Origin: Stenotrophomonas rhizophila
GTDB lineage: Bacteria; Pseudomonadota; Gammaproteobacteria; Xanthomonadales; Xanthomonadaceae
DNA length: 64,000 nucleotides
NCBI RefSeq assembly: GCF_003651185.1
Contig: NZ_RCDC01000004.1
Coordinates: forward strand, 62,001 to 126,000
Direction of reading: 5' to 3'
Each line of letters begins with the position of its first letter. Within the stretch, counting starts at the first letter, position 1. The position numbers and the translations under genes are program-made. The notes beneath the pieces were generated by a model. The model was not told the origin of the DNA. It ran no database searches and worked only from the letters and a program-made list of their open reading frames with translations. Below are positions 9,901-17,850 of this stretch, in pieces.

Positions 9901-9998
9901 TGTTGCGCGAAGGCGCTGGCCGGCACGATGGCCGTGGCCAGCGCGCTGGCAATGGCCGCGGACAACGCAACGCGGCGGTGCATGCGTGACATCTTCAT
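6933..9998 (-). CDS. TonB-dependent outer-membrane receptor, probable oligosaccharide (mannoside/N-glycan) importer
   Basis: This 1021-residue receptor has a signal peptide (MHRRVALSAAIASALATAIVPASAFAQ), a TonB-box-like DSVTVTGYR, and a plug domain (ITAEDVGKFPDKNVADALQRVPGV). It ends in the aromatic ...YFGVNWKF typical of outer-membrane beta barrels. The YAIEKSLQQKRDAN...GKFPDKNV opening matches the Xanthomonas/Caulobacter receptor subfamily that imports plant-derived glycans. It is transcribed divergently from the GH92 alpha-mannosidase across 568 bases with three operator-like palindromes, one only 48 bases upstream of its start. ATGs occur at codons 1, 3 and 6; codon 1 is kept here, with GAGAGGGAGAG upstream. 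The substrate is inferred from context. Confidence 0.92.
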   Translation of the reverse strand: MKMSRMHRRVALSAAIASALATAIVPASAFAQQATPATGTPDATTLDSVTVTGYRYAIEKSLQQKRDANAVVEVITAEDVGKFPDKNVADALQRVPGVVITRSGGEGKSVSVRGLAPDLTLTQLNGNYVATSETNNEASRSFNYTLLPSNMLSSAELFKSPEARIDEGGIGGTVILHTRRPLDMEANSGYVNLEGTSSDTSHDIDPQASALYSWHSKDERFGVLVGVTQQKRTSRTMEASTEDYQWYGAGEARDANGNALPQDGIHYWWGQSGFNNQTGGNYSDFFMPTSVNFAVKEEKRERKGGQLTFQFKPLDNLTLTANYFRFELQGDYTQNMLKVPEWSMARFNGDGNWAGGRLLNGLDFDPSGSIVTGAQFEKLPGKAYICSEEQAAAAGLAPGGWGPDDCTLPTPQLTGGYSKEKALSQTADLSVEWDISPLWKASFTGGRTWSEGGPSMNFRMSAKPRRKVGPDYLSGNQYTAWDLTGTPSVQFSPDLQQQLMAGIAEVDTGSTDSSWMQTEVEQNYFQADFTKLFETGWLDSIQFGTKYRDGKVHRNTGNTYWVCQGLDPADYDNNRYQAGCDSTAGDAQPGFFLSNPISNIAGGFNANVFPGINYPAYINYLNQTYGGSHNRTEEDFVYDVNEKIYSGYFQANFRTERLRGNVGVRVVRTEQFAQSSDSVERFNDYFVDNANGSPMSCDDPAADPTLRCQGGFVRLPDNQVRDKVYTLSSLDKTYTDFLPSFNIAWDINDSLVLRGAASKVIARPGYTSIAYPGGLNYISEEYSNDRRVAGGTDTPGWYGSGSNKNLEPFKAVQFDLGLEWYFKPGSAAGVALFRKNVDNFTVPVVRDQQMTVGGQSVTVQKYRTEANGRDGVSQGVEVYGQYTFDMGFGVQANYTYNDTNLASIVLDGEEIGASPLVGSAKNQANVTIFYENDTILARASYNRRGEVVGGLNNGMTTYTKPYDQLDLNVAYNITPDWTVTASVLNATKSELQSYIGDDSQARLLSNIYAGRQLYFGVNWKF

Positions 9999-10045
9999 TC
10001 CACTCTCTCCCTCTCCTGGATTGAAACGGTGGCGATACGAATTCT

Positions 10046-10059
10046 TTGAATCGATCTAA
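10046..10059. promoter_or_regulatory. Operator-like palindrome 1
   Basis: TTGAATCGATCTAA, 47 bases upstream of the TonB receptor start. It shares the last ten bases with sites 2 and 3. A short palindrome with a central CG is typical of LacI-family operators, and a LacI-type regulator lies at 13172-14215. Confidence 0.65.
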
Positions 10060-10166
10060 TGTTTGAAGCCGACTTTCTCGAGCGTCGAGTTGCCTGGCGC
10101 GTCCCGCATGCATCGCGTGGGGCAGTCCCCCGGCTCCCCACTTCCGGCAATCGTGACCGTTTTAAG

Positions 10167-10180
10167 TTGGATCGATCTAA
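10167..10180. promoter_or_regulatory. Operator-like palindrome 2
   Basis: TTGGATCGATCTAA, with the same ATCGATCTAA core as sites 1 and 3. It lies in the middle of the divergent region, 121 bases from site 1. Confidence 0.65.
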
Positions 10181-10452
10181 ACGATTGGCGGGGGATTTTT
10201 AGCACGACCGCGCGGGGGACGCATGCTGCTCCGCAATATGGATCCCGGCGGTGCTTTCGCTTGTGCCGGGCCGAGGCCGCGGCGGCGCTGGGTTGGCCGC
10301 CCCAGCCCTGTCGGCGGGCCGATGGGTGCCGATCCGCTTGCCCACGCGTGGGCGGTGCAGCCGAGTGCGCAACCGGACACGCTGCTGCTGGCCCCCAGGG
10401 TGCCGCCGATGTTGCAGCGCAGAATGCATCCCCCGAAATTCCCGTGCTTTAC

Positions 10453-10466
10453 TTAAATCGATCTAA
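10453..10466. promoter_or_regulatory. Operator-like palindrome 3
   Basis: TTAAATCGATCTAA, 100 bases upstream of the chosen GH92 start and 286 bases from site 2. The flanks are also A/T-rich, unlike the surrounding GC-rich DNA. Confidence 0.65.
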
Positions 10467-10566
10467 ATTCACCGGGGTGTGGATTGGGTCGCCCAGTCCA
10501 GGGAACCAGCGGCGCCCGCCGCCACTGGTTCGCGCTGCCGCCACGTCCGCCAAGGAGTCCGTGTCC

Positions 10567-13053
10567 GTGACCCGTTTTTCTCACCGTCCTTCCGTTGTTC
10601 CCGCCGCCGGTGCCGTCCCGGCCCGCCGCCGCCCGCTGGCGGGTCTGGTCTGCCTGCTGGCCCTGAGCTGCGCGCCGCTGTTGCTTCAGGCCGCGCCTGC
10701 GGCGCTGGAGCGCGAGGTCAACACCTTCATCGGCAGCAAGGACGATGGCAATACGTTCCCGGGTGCCTCGGCGCCGTTCGGCCTGATCCAGGTCAGCCCG
10801 ATCGGTGAGCACTATGCTGGCTGGCGCTACGACGATCCCAAGATCCGTGGCTTCGGTCATTCCTTCCTGTCCGGCGCCGGCTGCTGGGAGCAGGGCGGCC
10901 AGGTCTCGGTCCTGCCGGTGACCGGCAGCATCGGCCCGGGCGGTGACTTCAATACCGACGACGCCAAGAGCTTCGACCACAAGCGCTACGCCTCCAGCTA
11001 CACCCACGAGGGTGAAATCGGGCAGGCGGGCTACTACAAGGTGCGCCTGACCAACTACGGCGGCATCGACGCGGAGGCTACCGCACGCACGCGTGCCGCG
11101 GCCGAGCGTTACACCTTCGCCGCCGATGCGGGCACCGGCCACGTGCTGGTCAACCTCGGCCAGGCCAACGAGCGCCATTCGGTGATCGGCAGCGTGGTTG
11201 ATGTTGTCGGCGACCGCGCGGTGGAAGGCAAGCTGGTCACCAAGAGCTTCTGTGGCGGGCATCAGTACACCACCTGGTTCCGCATCGAGTTCGACCGCCC
11301 GTTCAAGGCGTTCGGTACCTGGGGCGAGGGCGGCGGCCTGCCGGGCGCACGCCATGGCATGGAAGGCGAGCTCAAGCCCAGCGGCGCCTGGCTGAGCTTC
11401 GATCTGGCCAAGGGCCGTGCGGTGACCGCGGTCAGCGCGATCTCGCACGTGGATGCCGAAGGGGCGCGCGCCAATCTGCGCAGCGATGGCATGCAGGGCG
11501 GTCGCCTGCTCGGCTTCGATCAGATGCGCCAGATGGCCCAGCAGCAGTGGCGCAAGGAATTGGCGGCCGTGCGTGTCCAGGGCGGCAGCAGCGACGACCG
11601 CACCGTGCTGTACACCGCGCTGTACCACGCGTTGCTGCAGCCGATGACCGGCAGCGATGCCGACGGCCGTTACCGTGGCTACGACGACAACATCCATCGC
11701 GCCGATGGCTGGACCTACTACGAGTACTTCTCGCTGTGGGATACCTACCGCGCACAGAACCAGTGGCTGGCGTTGACCAAGCCGGAGGTCGCGCGCGATA
11801 TCGGCCGCACCCTGCTGGCGATTGAAGCGCAGGGCGGTTGGCTGCCGCGTTGGGGCTACGCCAACTTCGAAACCAACGTGATGACGGGTGACCCGGTCAC
11901 GCCGTTCCTGGTGGACCTGTGGCGCTTCGGCGCGCTGGCCGGCCGCGAAAGCGAGGCCTACACCGCGCTGCGCAAGAATGCGTTCGAGGTGCCGCCGATG
12001 AACTCGCGTCATGCGGGCCGTTCGGGCAACCCGAGCTACCTGGCCAATGGCTATGTGCAGTACGACCGCGCCTTCCCCTCCAAGGGCATGGACGTGGATC
12101 CGCACCACGGGGGTTCGGCGACGCTGGAGTACGCGCTGGCCGACTGCGCCCTGGCGCAGATGGCCGATGGCCTCGGCCATGCCGCCGATGCCGGCGTGCT
12201 GCGCGATCGTGGCCGCAACTGGCACAAGGTGTGGGACCCGTCGGTGCGCGATGAAGAGGGCGATTTCAACGGCTTTCCGCGGCCGCGCATGGAAGATGGC
12301 GCGTGGTACCTGCCGGCCGATGGCGCGTACAGCCCGCGCTCGCACCATGGCTTCCATGAAGGCACCGCGTGGCAATACCAGTGGCTGGCGCAGCAGGACG
12401 TGCCGGGCCTGGTCCAGGCCATGCACGGCCGCGAGCAGGCCGCGCGGCGCTTGGATACCTTCTTCGCTTACGACGCGCTGGTGAAGTCGCCGCTGACCGC
12501 CGCCCGCAAGGAATGGGTGGTCGGTCCCTACAGCTACTACAACCAGTACCGCTACAACCCCAACAACGAACCGGACCTGCACGCGCCGTGGATGTACACG
12601 CTGATCGGGCAGCCGTGGAAGACCGCCACCGTGGTGCGCGCCGCGCAGCAGTTGTTCACCAACGCGCCCAACGGCGTCACCGGCAACGATGACCTGGGCA
12701 CGATGTCGGCCTGGTACCTGTTCAGTGCGCTGGGCCTGTACCCGGCGGTGCCGGGCAGCGGCGAGTTCCTGTTGCATACGCCGCGCTTCGCCCGCGCCGA
12801 GATCGATCTGGGCCAGGGCAGGACGCTCACCCTGAAGGCGCCGGGCGCGGATGGCCGCCAGTTGCAGTATGTCCAGAACGTGCAGGTCGATGGCCGCGCG
12901 CATGCGCCGGTGTGGCTGGACTGGGCGCAGCTGCAGCGCGGTGGCACCATCGCCTTCGCCCTGGGCAGCACCGCGCAGGAGAACGGCTGGGGTACCCAGG
13001 CCGAGGCGCTGCCGGCGTCCTTCTGCGCCACCCCCGGCGCGGTACTGGAATGA
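10567..13053 (+). CDS. GH92 family alpha-mannosidase, secreted
   Basis: An exo-acting, calcium-dependent alpha-mannosidase that trims mannosides such as high-mannose N-glycans. The opening NTFIGSKDDGNTFPGASAPFGLIQVSP, the NNEPDLHAPWMY stretch (GNEP-type Glu, predicted general acid) and GNDDLGTMSAWY (predicted base aspartates) are GH92 hallmarks. A signal peptide precedes them (LAGLVCLLALSCAPLLLQAA). GTG 10567 is chosen because AAGGAG (10552-10557) is 9 bases upstream; GTG 10561 would be only 3 bases away. This gives 828 residues. Linkage specificity cannot be read with confidence. It starts the block GH92-lacI-permease-kinase-isomerase. Confidence 0.92.
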   Translation: MTRFSHRPSVVPAAGAVPARRRPLAGLVCLLALSCAPLLLQAAPAALEREVNTFIGSKDDGNTFPGASAPFGLIQVSPIGEHYAGWRYDDPKIRGFGHSFLSGAGCWEQGGQVSVLPVTGSIGPGGDFNTDDAKSFDHKRYASSYTHEGEIGQAGYYKVRLTNYGGIDAEATARTRAAAERYTFAADAGTGHVLVNLGQANERHSVIGSVVDVVGDRAVEGKLVTKSFCGGHQYTTWFRIEFDRPFKAFGTWGEGGGLPGARHGMEGELKPSGAWLSFDLAKGRAVTAVSAISHVDAEGARANLRSDGMQGGRLLGFDQMRQMAQQQWRKELAAVRVQGGSSDDRTVLYTALYHALLQPMTGSDADGRYRGYDDNIHRADGWTYYEYFSLWDTYRAQNQWLALTKPEVARDIGRTLLAIEAQGGWLPRWGYANFETNVMTGDPVTPFLVDLWRFGALAGRESEAYTALRKNAFEVPPMNSRHAGRSGNPSYLANGYVQYDRAFPSKGMDVDPHHGGSATLEYALADCALAQMADGLGHAADAGVLRDRGRNWHKVWDPSVRDEEGDFNGFPRPRMEDGAWYLPADGAYSPRSHHGFHEGTAWQYQWLAQQDVPGLVQAMHGREQAARRLDTFFAYDALVKSPLTAARKEWVVGPYSYYNQYRYNPNNEPDLHAPWMYTLIGQPWKTATVVRAAQQLFTNAPNGVTGNDDLGTMSAWYLFSALGLYPAVPGSGEFLLHTPRFARAEIDLGQGRTLTLKAPGADGRQLQYVQNVQVDGRAHAPVWLDWAQLQRGGTIAFALGSTAQENGWGTQAEALPASFCATPGAVLE

Positions 13054-13171
13054 GCCACACGCTGGTCCGCGCCGTGGCCAGCCCACCGGGGTTGACCCTT
13101 GGCGCGGGCAGGGACCGCTGGTCAATGCGATCGTTTAGGCTTGCACCTTGCTTGAGGAACCCGACGACCCG

Positions 13172-14215
13172 ATGAAAGACAAGGCCACCCCCGCCGGCAA
13201 AGGCACGCGCGCGGTCACTGTGACCGACATCGCCGAAGCGATCGGCGTGTCGCGCGCGACCGTCTCGCTGGTGCTGCGTGGCAGCCCGCTGGTGAACGTC
13301 GACACCCGTGCCAAGGTGGAGGCCGAACTGCGACGCCAACGCTACGTGTACAACCGCGGCGCGGCCAATCTGCGTCGCCGCACGTCCTCAAGCGTGGCCC
13401 TGGTCATCAACGACCTGTCCAACCCGTTCTTCGCCGAATTCGCCTCCGGGGTGGATGAAGCGCTCGGCGGCAAGGGCTTCGTGACCCTGCTTGGCAGCAC
13501 CGGCGAATCGCCGGAGCGGCAGCAGGCGGTGCTGACCACGCTGATGGAGCACATGCCCGCCGGGTTGATCCTGTCGCCGGCCGAAGGCAGCGATGCCGGG
13601 CAGCTGCGCCAGGTGCTCGGCCATGCCAACGTGCTGCTGTTCAACCGCGAACTGCCGGGGGCCGACTGGGACTTCCTGACCCTGGACAACCAGCAGGGTG
13701 CCTACCTTGCCACCCGTCATCTGATCGAACAGGGCCACCGCCGCATCGCGTTCTATGGCGGCCACGCGGTCTCCAGTTCGTGCCATCAGCGTCGTACCGG
13801 GTATGCGCAGGCGCTGGTCGAGGCGGGCATGCCGGTGCAGCCGGCGTGGCTGATCGAAACCTCGCCCAGCCGCCTGGATGCGGCTGCGCGCGCCGGCGAG
13901 CTGTTCGCGCTGGATGCCGTGCCGACCGCAGCGGTCTGCTACAACGACAGCGTCGCGCTGGGCCTGATGCTGGGCCTGGCCTCGCGCGGCGTGCAGCCGG
14001 GCCGCGACTTCGCGGTGACCGGTTTCGATGATATTTCCGAGGCCTCGGTGGCATCGCCGCCGCTGACCACGCTGACCGTCAACCCGCGCGAGCGCGGGCG
14101 ACAGGCGGCTGAACTGCTGTTGCTGCGTCTGGATCATCCCGACGCGGCGCCGGCCCGTACCGTTGCACCGGTCCAGCTCCGCGTCCGCGAGAGCAGTGGC
14201 GCGATGACCGTCTGA
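13172..14215 (+). CDS. LacI-family transcriptional regulator of the mannoside locus
   Basis: A 347-residue repressor. The N-terminal helix-turn-helix reads VTVTDIAEAIGVSRATVSLVLRG (about 15-38), then a hinge and a periplasmic-binding-protein-like effector domain (VALVINDLSNPFFAEFASGVDEAL ... FAVTGFDDISEASVASPPLTTL). ATG 13172 is preferred; a TTG at 13148 would add eight poorly supported residues. It lies between the GH92 and permease genes. Its likely targets are the TTnnATCGATCTAA palindromes upstream of the TonB receptor and GH92. The effector is probably mannose, a mannoside or a phosphosugar (inference). Confidence 0.9.
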   Translation: MKDKATPAGKGTRAVTVTDIAEAIGVSRATVSLVLRGSPLVNVDTRAKVEAELRRQRYVYNRGAANLRRRTSSSVALVINDLSNPFFAEFASGVDEALGGKGFVTLLGSTGESPERQQAVLTTLMEHMPAGLILSPAEGSDAGQLRQVLGHANVLLFNRELPGADWDFLTLDNQQGAYLATRHLIEQGHRRIAFYGGHAVSSSCHQRRTGYAQALVEAGMPVQPAWLIETSPSRLDAAARAGELFALDAVPTAAVCYNDSVALGLMLGLASRGVQPGRDFAVTGFDDISEASVASPPLTTLTVNPRERGRQAAELLLLRLDHPDAAPARTVAPVQLRVRESSGAMTV

Positions 14216-14259
14216 TGGTTTCCCCAATCACCTGCTCGCGCACTGAGGCGCGTACCTGA

Positions 14260-15570
14260 ATGCCCATCTCTCCTACGCCCCGCCTCCCATCCTCATCCTC
14301 CGCTGCGCCCGTGGTGAACACGCGTGTCGCGCTGGCCGTGGCGACCACCATCTTCTTCATGTGGGGCTTCCTCACCTGCCTCAACGACATCCTGATCCCG
14401 CATCTGAAGGCGGTGTTCGAACTGAACTACGCCCGCGCGATGCTGGTGCAGTTCACCTTCTTCGGTGCGTACTTCCTGATGTCGCTCCCGGCCGGCCGGC
14501 TGGTTGCGCATCTGGGGTACAAGAAGGGCATCGTGGCTGGCCTGGCGATCGCCGCGGTTGGTGCGCTGGGCTTCTGGCCGGCCGCCGAACTGCGCGTGTA
14601 TGAAGCCTTCCTGGGCGCCCTGTTCGTGCTGGCCACCGGCATCACGGTGCTGCAGGTCGCGGCCAACCCGTACGTGGCGCTGCTCGGTCCGGAACAGACG
14701 GCCTCCAGCCGGCTGACCCTGGCCCAGGCGCTGAACTCGCTGGGGACCGCGATCGCACCGATCTTCGGTGGCCTGCTGATCCTGGGCAACACGGTCAAGA
14801 GTGCCGATGAGATCGGCGCGCTGCCGGCTGCCGAGCAGATCGCCTACCGCGTGCAGGAAGCGCAATCGGTGCAGGGCCCGTACGTCGGCCTGGCCGTGGC
14901 GCTGTTCCTGCTGGCCGTGTTCGTCTACCTGTTCCGTCTGCCCGCGCTGAACGAGACCACCGAGCAGGCCGATACCAGCAAGCACACCCTGCTGGATGCG
15001 CTGCGCCATCGCCACGTGCTGTTCGGCGTGCTGGCGATCTTCTTCTACGTGGGGGCGGAGGTGTCGATCGGCAGCTTCCTGGTCAACTACCTGTCGCTGC
15101 CCAACATCGGCGGCTTCACCGAGAAGGAAGCCACCCATTACGTTTCGGCTTACTGGACGCTGGCGATGATCGGTCGTTTCGCCGGCTCGGCGATCATGAC
15201 CCGGTTCTCGCCGCGTGTGCTGCTGACCCTGTTCGCGGGCATGAACGTGGCGCTGCTGGCCCTGACCATGCTCAGCCAAGGGCAGGTCGCGCTGTATTCG
15301 ATCGTGGCGGTGGGCCTGTTCAATTCCATCATGTTCCCGACCATCTTCGCGCTGAGCATCGAACGCCTGGGCACGCTGACCAACAAGGCCTCCAGCCTGT
15401 TGATCATGGCCATCGTCGGCGGCGCGGTGGTGCCGTACCTGCAGGGCCTGCTGGCCGACCAGATCGGGCTGCATGAGTCCTTCATCCTGCCGCTGCTGTG
15501 CTACGGCTACATCATCTTCTACGGCCTGTCCGGTTCGCGCCCGGCCGTCGGATTCCGTCAGGGAGCTTGA
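14260..15570 (+). CDS. MFS sugar permease of the FucP/NagP type
   Basis: A 436-residue inner-membrane transporter with about 12 hydrophobic segments. The stretch FFMWGFLTCLNDILIPHLKAVFELNY is characteristic of the fucose/glucose/GlcNAc H+-symporter group, as are LVQFTFFGAYFLMSLPAGRL and VLQVAANPYVALLGPE. In context it probably imports mannose or a short mannoside. The MNDF/LNDIL-type motif fits the FucP family but does not decide the sugar. The gene starts 44 bases after lacI and is followed at 7 bases by the kinase, so it is likely part of one transcript. Confidence 0.9.
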   Translation: MPISPTPRLPSSSSAAPVVNTRVALAVATTIFFMWGFLTCLNDILIPHLKAVFELNYARAMLVQFTFFGAYFLMSLPAGRLVAHLGYKKGIVAGLAIAAVGALGFWPAAELRVYEAFLGALFVLATGITVLQVAANPYVALLGPEQTASSRLTLAQALNSLGTAIAPIFGGLLILGNTVKSADEIGALPAAEQIAYRVQEAQSVQGPYVGLAVALFLLAVFVYLFRLPALNETTEQADTSKHTLLDALRHRHVLFGVLAIFFYVGAEVSIGSFLVNYLSLPNIGGFTEKEATHYVSAYWTLAMIGRFAGSAIMTRFSPRVLLTLFAGMNVALLALTMLSQGQVALYSIVAVGLFNSIMFPTIFALSIERLGTLTNKASSLLIMAIVGGAVVPYLQGLLADQIGLHESFILPLLCYGYIIFYGLSGSRPAVGFRQGA

Positions 15571-15577
15571 GGCCACG

Positions 15578-16573
15578 ATGTCCAAGATTGTTTGTTTCGG
15601 CGAGATTTTGATCGATCTACTTGCCCAACCGCCGGCCACCCCGGACACCCCGCGTGCCTTCCTGCAGTATGCCGGCGGTGCGCCGGCCAACGTCGCCGTG
15701 GCCGCAGCGCGGCTCGGTGCGGACACCCATTTTGCCGGCATGCTCGGCCAGGACATGTTCGGCGACTTCCTCGCCGAGAGCCTGGCCAGTGCCGGCGTGG
15801 CGACCGACTGCATCGTGCGCACCGACGCCGCCAAGACCGCGCTGGCGTTCGTCGCACTGGATGCCGGCGGCGAACGCAGCTTCAGCTTCTACCGCCCGCC
15901 GGCGGCCGATCTGTTGTTCCGCAGCGTGCACTTCCACCCGAACTGCTTTGAAGGCACCCGCAGCTTCCACGTGTGCTCCAACAGCCTGACCGAGGCCGAG
16001 ATCGCGCAGGCCACGCTGGAGGGCATGCGCCGCGCCCGCCAGGCCGGTGCGATGGTCAGCCTCGACCTCAACCTGCGCCCCGCGCTGTGGCCGACCGCTG
16101 TCGACCCTCTGCCGCGGTTGTGGGAAGCCCTGTCGCTGGCCGATCTGGTCAAGCTCTCGCGCGAAGAACTGGAGTACCTGGCGGCCGCAGTGCCGGGCGG
16201 CGACGCCGCCGTGATCGCGCGCCTGCTGGGTGCGCAGGCGCAGGCGGTGGTGATCACCGACGGCGCCGCGCCGATCCGCTGGCATACCCGCCACACCCAC
16301 GGCGTGTTGACCGGTTTCCGCGTGACCACGGTTGATTCCACCGCGGCGGGCGATGCCTTTGTCGGCGGCCTGCTGTTCGGGATTGGCGAGCGCGGCGGCG
16401 ACGGCACCGGTTTTGCCGGGTTCTGCCAGGACCCCACCGCGCTGGTGGAGGCGATCCGGTTCGGCGCGGCCGTCGGTGCTTTGGCCGTGACCCGCAAGGG
16501 CGCCTTCGCCGCGATGCCCAGCCTTCATGAAGTCCAGCAACTGCTGCAGCAACAACAGGATGACGCCGCATGA
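15578..16573 (+). CDS. PfkB-family sugar kinase (fructokinase/mannokinase type)
   Basis: A 331-residue ribokinase-fold kinase. It opens with KIVCFGEILIDLLAQ, carries the N-terminal YAGGAPANVAVAAARLGADTHF motif, and ends with the ATP/anion-hole signature TTVDSTAAGDAFVGGLLFG, where the GDAF aspartate is the catalytic base. Together with the mannose isomerase encoded next, it most simply phosphorylates fructose to fructose-6-phosphate. ATG 15578 follows GAGG by 5 bases. An operator-like TTTGATCGATCTAC lies inside codons 10-15. Its TGA overlaps the isomerase ATG (ATGA). Confidence 0.9.
   Translation: MSKIVCFGEILIDLLAQPPATPDTPRAFLQYAGGAPANVAVAAARLGADTHFAGMLGQDMFGDFLAESLASAGVATDCIVRTDAAKTALAFVALDAGGERSFSFYRPPAADLLFRSVHFHPNCFEGTRSFHVCSNSLTEAEIAQATLEGMRRARQAGAMVSLDLNLRPALWPTAVDPLPRLWEALSLADLVKLSREELEYLAAAVPGGDAAVIARLLGAQAQAVVITDGAAPIRWHTRHTHGVLTGFRVTTVDSTAAGDAFVGGLLFGIGERGGDGTGFAGFCQDPTALVEAIRFGAAVGALAVTRKGAFAAMPSLHEVQQLLQQQQDDAA
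15607..15620. promoter_or_regulatory. Operator-like palindrome inside the start of the sugar kinase gene
   Basis: TTTGATCGATCTAC differs from palindrome 2 (TTGGATCGATCTAA) at two positions. It encodes ILIDLL using TTG, CTA and CTT leucine codons, which are rare in this CTG-dominated region. That is compatible with selection to keep a binding site, though rare codons near a start are also common. Confidence 0.3.
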
Positions 16574-17763
16574 CCACGCCGGTTCCGCCGACCCCCGACT
16601 TCCGCTCGCCCGCGTTCCTGCGCGCCCACATCGCGCAGACGATGGCGTTCTACCAGCCGCATGAAATCGACCCCAAGGGCGGTTTCTTCCACTACTACCG
16701 TGACGATGGCAGCGTGTACGATGCCAGCCACCGCCATCTGGTCAGCAGCACCCGGTTCGTGTTCAACCATGCGATGGCTTACCGCGAATTCGGCAAGCCC
16801 GAGGATCTGGCGGCGGCCGAACACGGCGTGCGCTACCTGCGCGAGGTGCATCGCAATCCGGCCACCGGCGGTTATGCGTGGACGCTGCGCGACGGCGTGG
16901 TCGAAGACGCGACCAACCACTGCTACGGCGTGGCGTTCGTGCTGCTGGCCTACAGTTGCGCGCTGAAGGCCGGCATTGCCGAGGCGCGTTCGTGGACGGA
17001 CGAGACCTGGCAGCTGCTGGAAACGCGCTTCTGGGAACCGGCGTTCGGCCTGTACAAGGACGAAGCCGATGCCGACTGGAACTTCACCGACTACCGCGGC
17101 CAGAACGCCAACATGCACATGTGCGAGGCGATGCTGGCCGCGTTCGAGGCCAGTGGCGAGCAGCGCTACCTTGATCGTGCGCTGCTGCTGGCCGACCACA
17201 TGACCCGCCGCCAGGCGGCGCAGGGCGACGGCCTGGTGTGGGAGCACTACGATACCCAGTGGCAGATCGACTGGGACTACAACCGCGACAACCCCAAGCA
17301 CCTGTTCCGTCCGTGGGGTTTCCAACCCGGGCATCAGACCGAGTGGGCCAAGCTGCTGCTGATCCTGGATCGCCACGTACACGCCGACTGGCTGGTGCCG
17401 ACCGCGCGGCATCTGTTCGATGTGGCGGTGGCGCGCAGTTGGGACGCCGAGCGTGGTGGGTTGTATTACGGCTTCGCGCCGGATGGCAGCGTCTGCGATG
17501 ACGACAAATATTTCTGGGTACAGGCCGAATCGCTGGCCACCGCCGCGCTGCTGGCCAAGCGCACCGGCGATGCCGTGTACTGGGACTGGTACGACGCCCT
17601 GTGGGGCTACGCGTGGCAGCACATGATCGATCATCGCTACGGTGCCTGGTACCGCATCCTGGATGCGGACAACCGCAAGTACAGCGATGAGAAGAGCCCG
17701 GCCGGCAAGACCGATTACCACACCATGGGCGCGTGCTACGAAGTGCTCAACGTGGTCCGTTGA
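16570..17763 (+). CDS. AGE-family sugar isomerase/epimerase, probable mannose isomerase
   Basis: A 397-residue (alpha/alpha)6-barrel enzyme of the N-acylglucosamine 2-epimerase family. Visible motifs are the N-terminal STRFVFNHAMAY, DAATNHCYGVAFVLLAY-like VEDATNHCYGVAFVLL, NMHMCEAMLAAFEA, FQPGHQTEWAKLLL with a conserved His, and the terminal KTDYHTMGACYEVL with the second catalytic-type His. The adjacency to a PfkB kinase and mannosidases favours mannose to fructose isomerisation over GlcNAc epimerisation. The start overlaps the kinase stop (ATGA), so stoichiometric coupling is expected. Two SMAG-like repeats follow. Confidence 0.88.
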   Translation: MTTPVPPTPDFRSPAFLRAHIAQTMAFYQPHEIDPKGGFFHYYRDDGSVYDASHRHLVSSTRFVFNHAMAYREFGKPEDLAAAEHGVRYLREVHRNPATGGYAWTLRDGVVEDATNHCYGVAFVLLAYSCALKAGIAEARSWTDETWQLLETRFWEPAFGLYKDEADADWNFTDYRGQNANMHMCEAMLAAFEASGEQRYLDRALLLADHMTRRQAAQGDGLVWEHYDTQWQIDWDYNRDNPKHLFRPWGFQPGHQTEWAKLLLILDRHVHADWLVPTARHLFDVAVARSWDAERGGLYYGFAPDGSVCDDDKYFWVQAESLATAALLAKRTGDAVYWDWYDALWGYAWQHMIDHRYGAWYRILDADNRKYSDEKSPAGKTDYHTMGACYEVLNVVR

Positions 17764-17768
17764 ATCCG

Positions 17769-17826
17769 GTAGCCGACCGTCGGTCGGCTTCCCCGACATC
17801 CCGGTAGAGCCGACCGTTGGTCGGCT
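17769..17826 (+). repeat. Two tandem SMAG-type GTAG hairpin repeats
   Basis: Each unit starts with GTAG and folds on the same AGCCGACC...GGTCGGCT stem: 17769-17789 and 17804-17826. This matches the SMAG repeats of Stenotrophomonas, small GTAG-ended hairpins scattered between genes. They sit between the isomerase and GH2 genes and may limit read-through or protect mRNA ends. Confidence 0.75.
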
Positions 17827-17850
17827 GCCCCCGCAGCCAGGCAGGTCCCC

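Larger units (their letters stand above)
9999..10566. promoter_or_regulatory. Divergent promoter region between the TonB receptor and GH92 genes
   Basis: No gene is supported in these 568 bases. Open frames here have no ribosome-binding site and no recognisable protein. The region contains three near-identical palindromes sharing ATCGATCTAA, annotated separately: one next to each gene and one in the middle. Its spread over about 420 bases would allow looping between operators. No convincing -35/-10 pair was assigned. Confidence 0.7.

Noticed and set aside
10063..10560. N-terminal extension of the GH92 frame through the divergent promoter
   Set aside because: It would pass through two operator-like sites, has no ribosome-binding site, and lies ahead of a proper signal peptide that starts at GTG 10567.
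13092..13125. Inverted repeat TTGACC / GGTCAA upstream of the LacI-type gene as an operator
   Set aside because: Spacing of 22 bases and a different core from the ATCGAT palindromes; there was no second copy.
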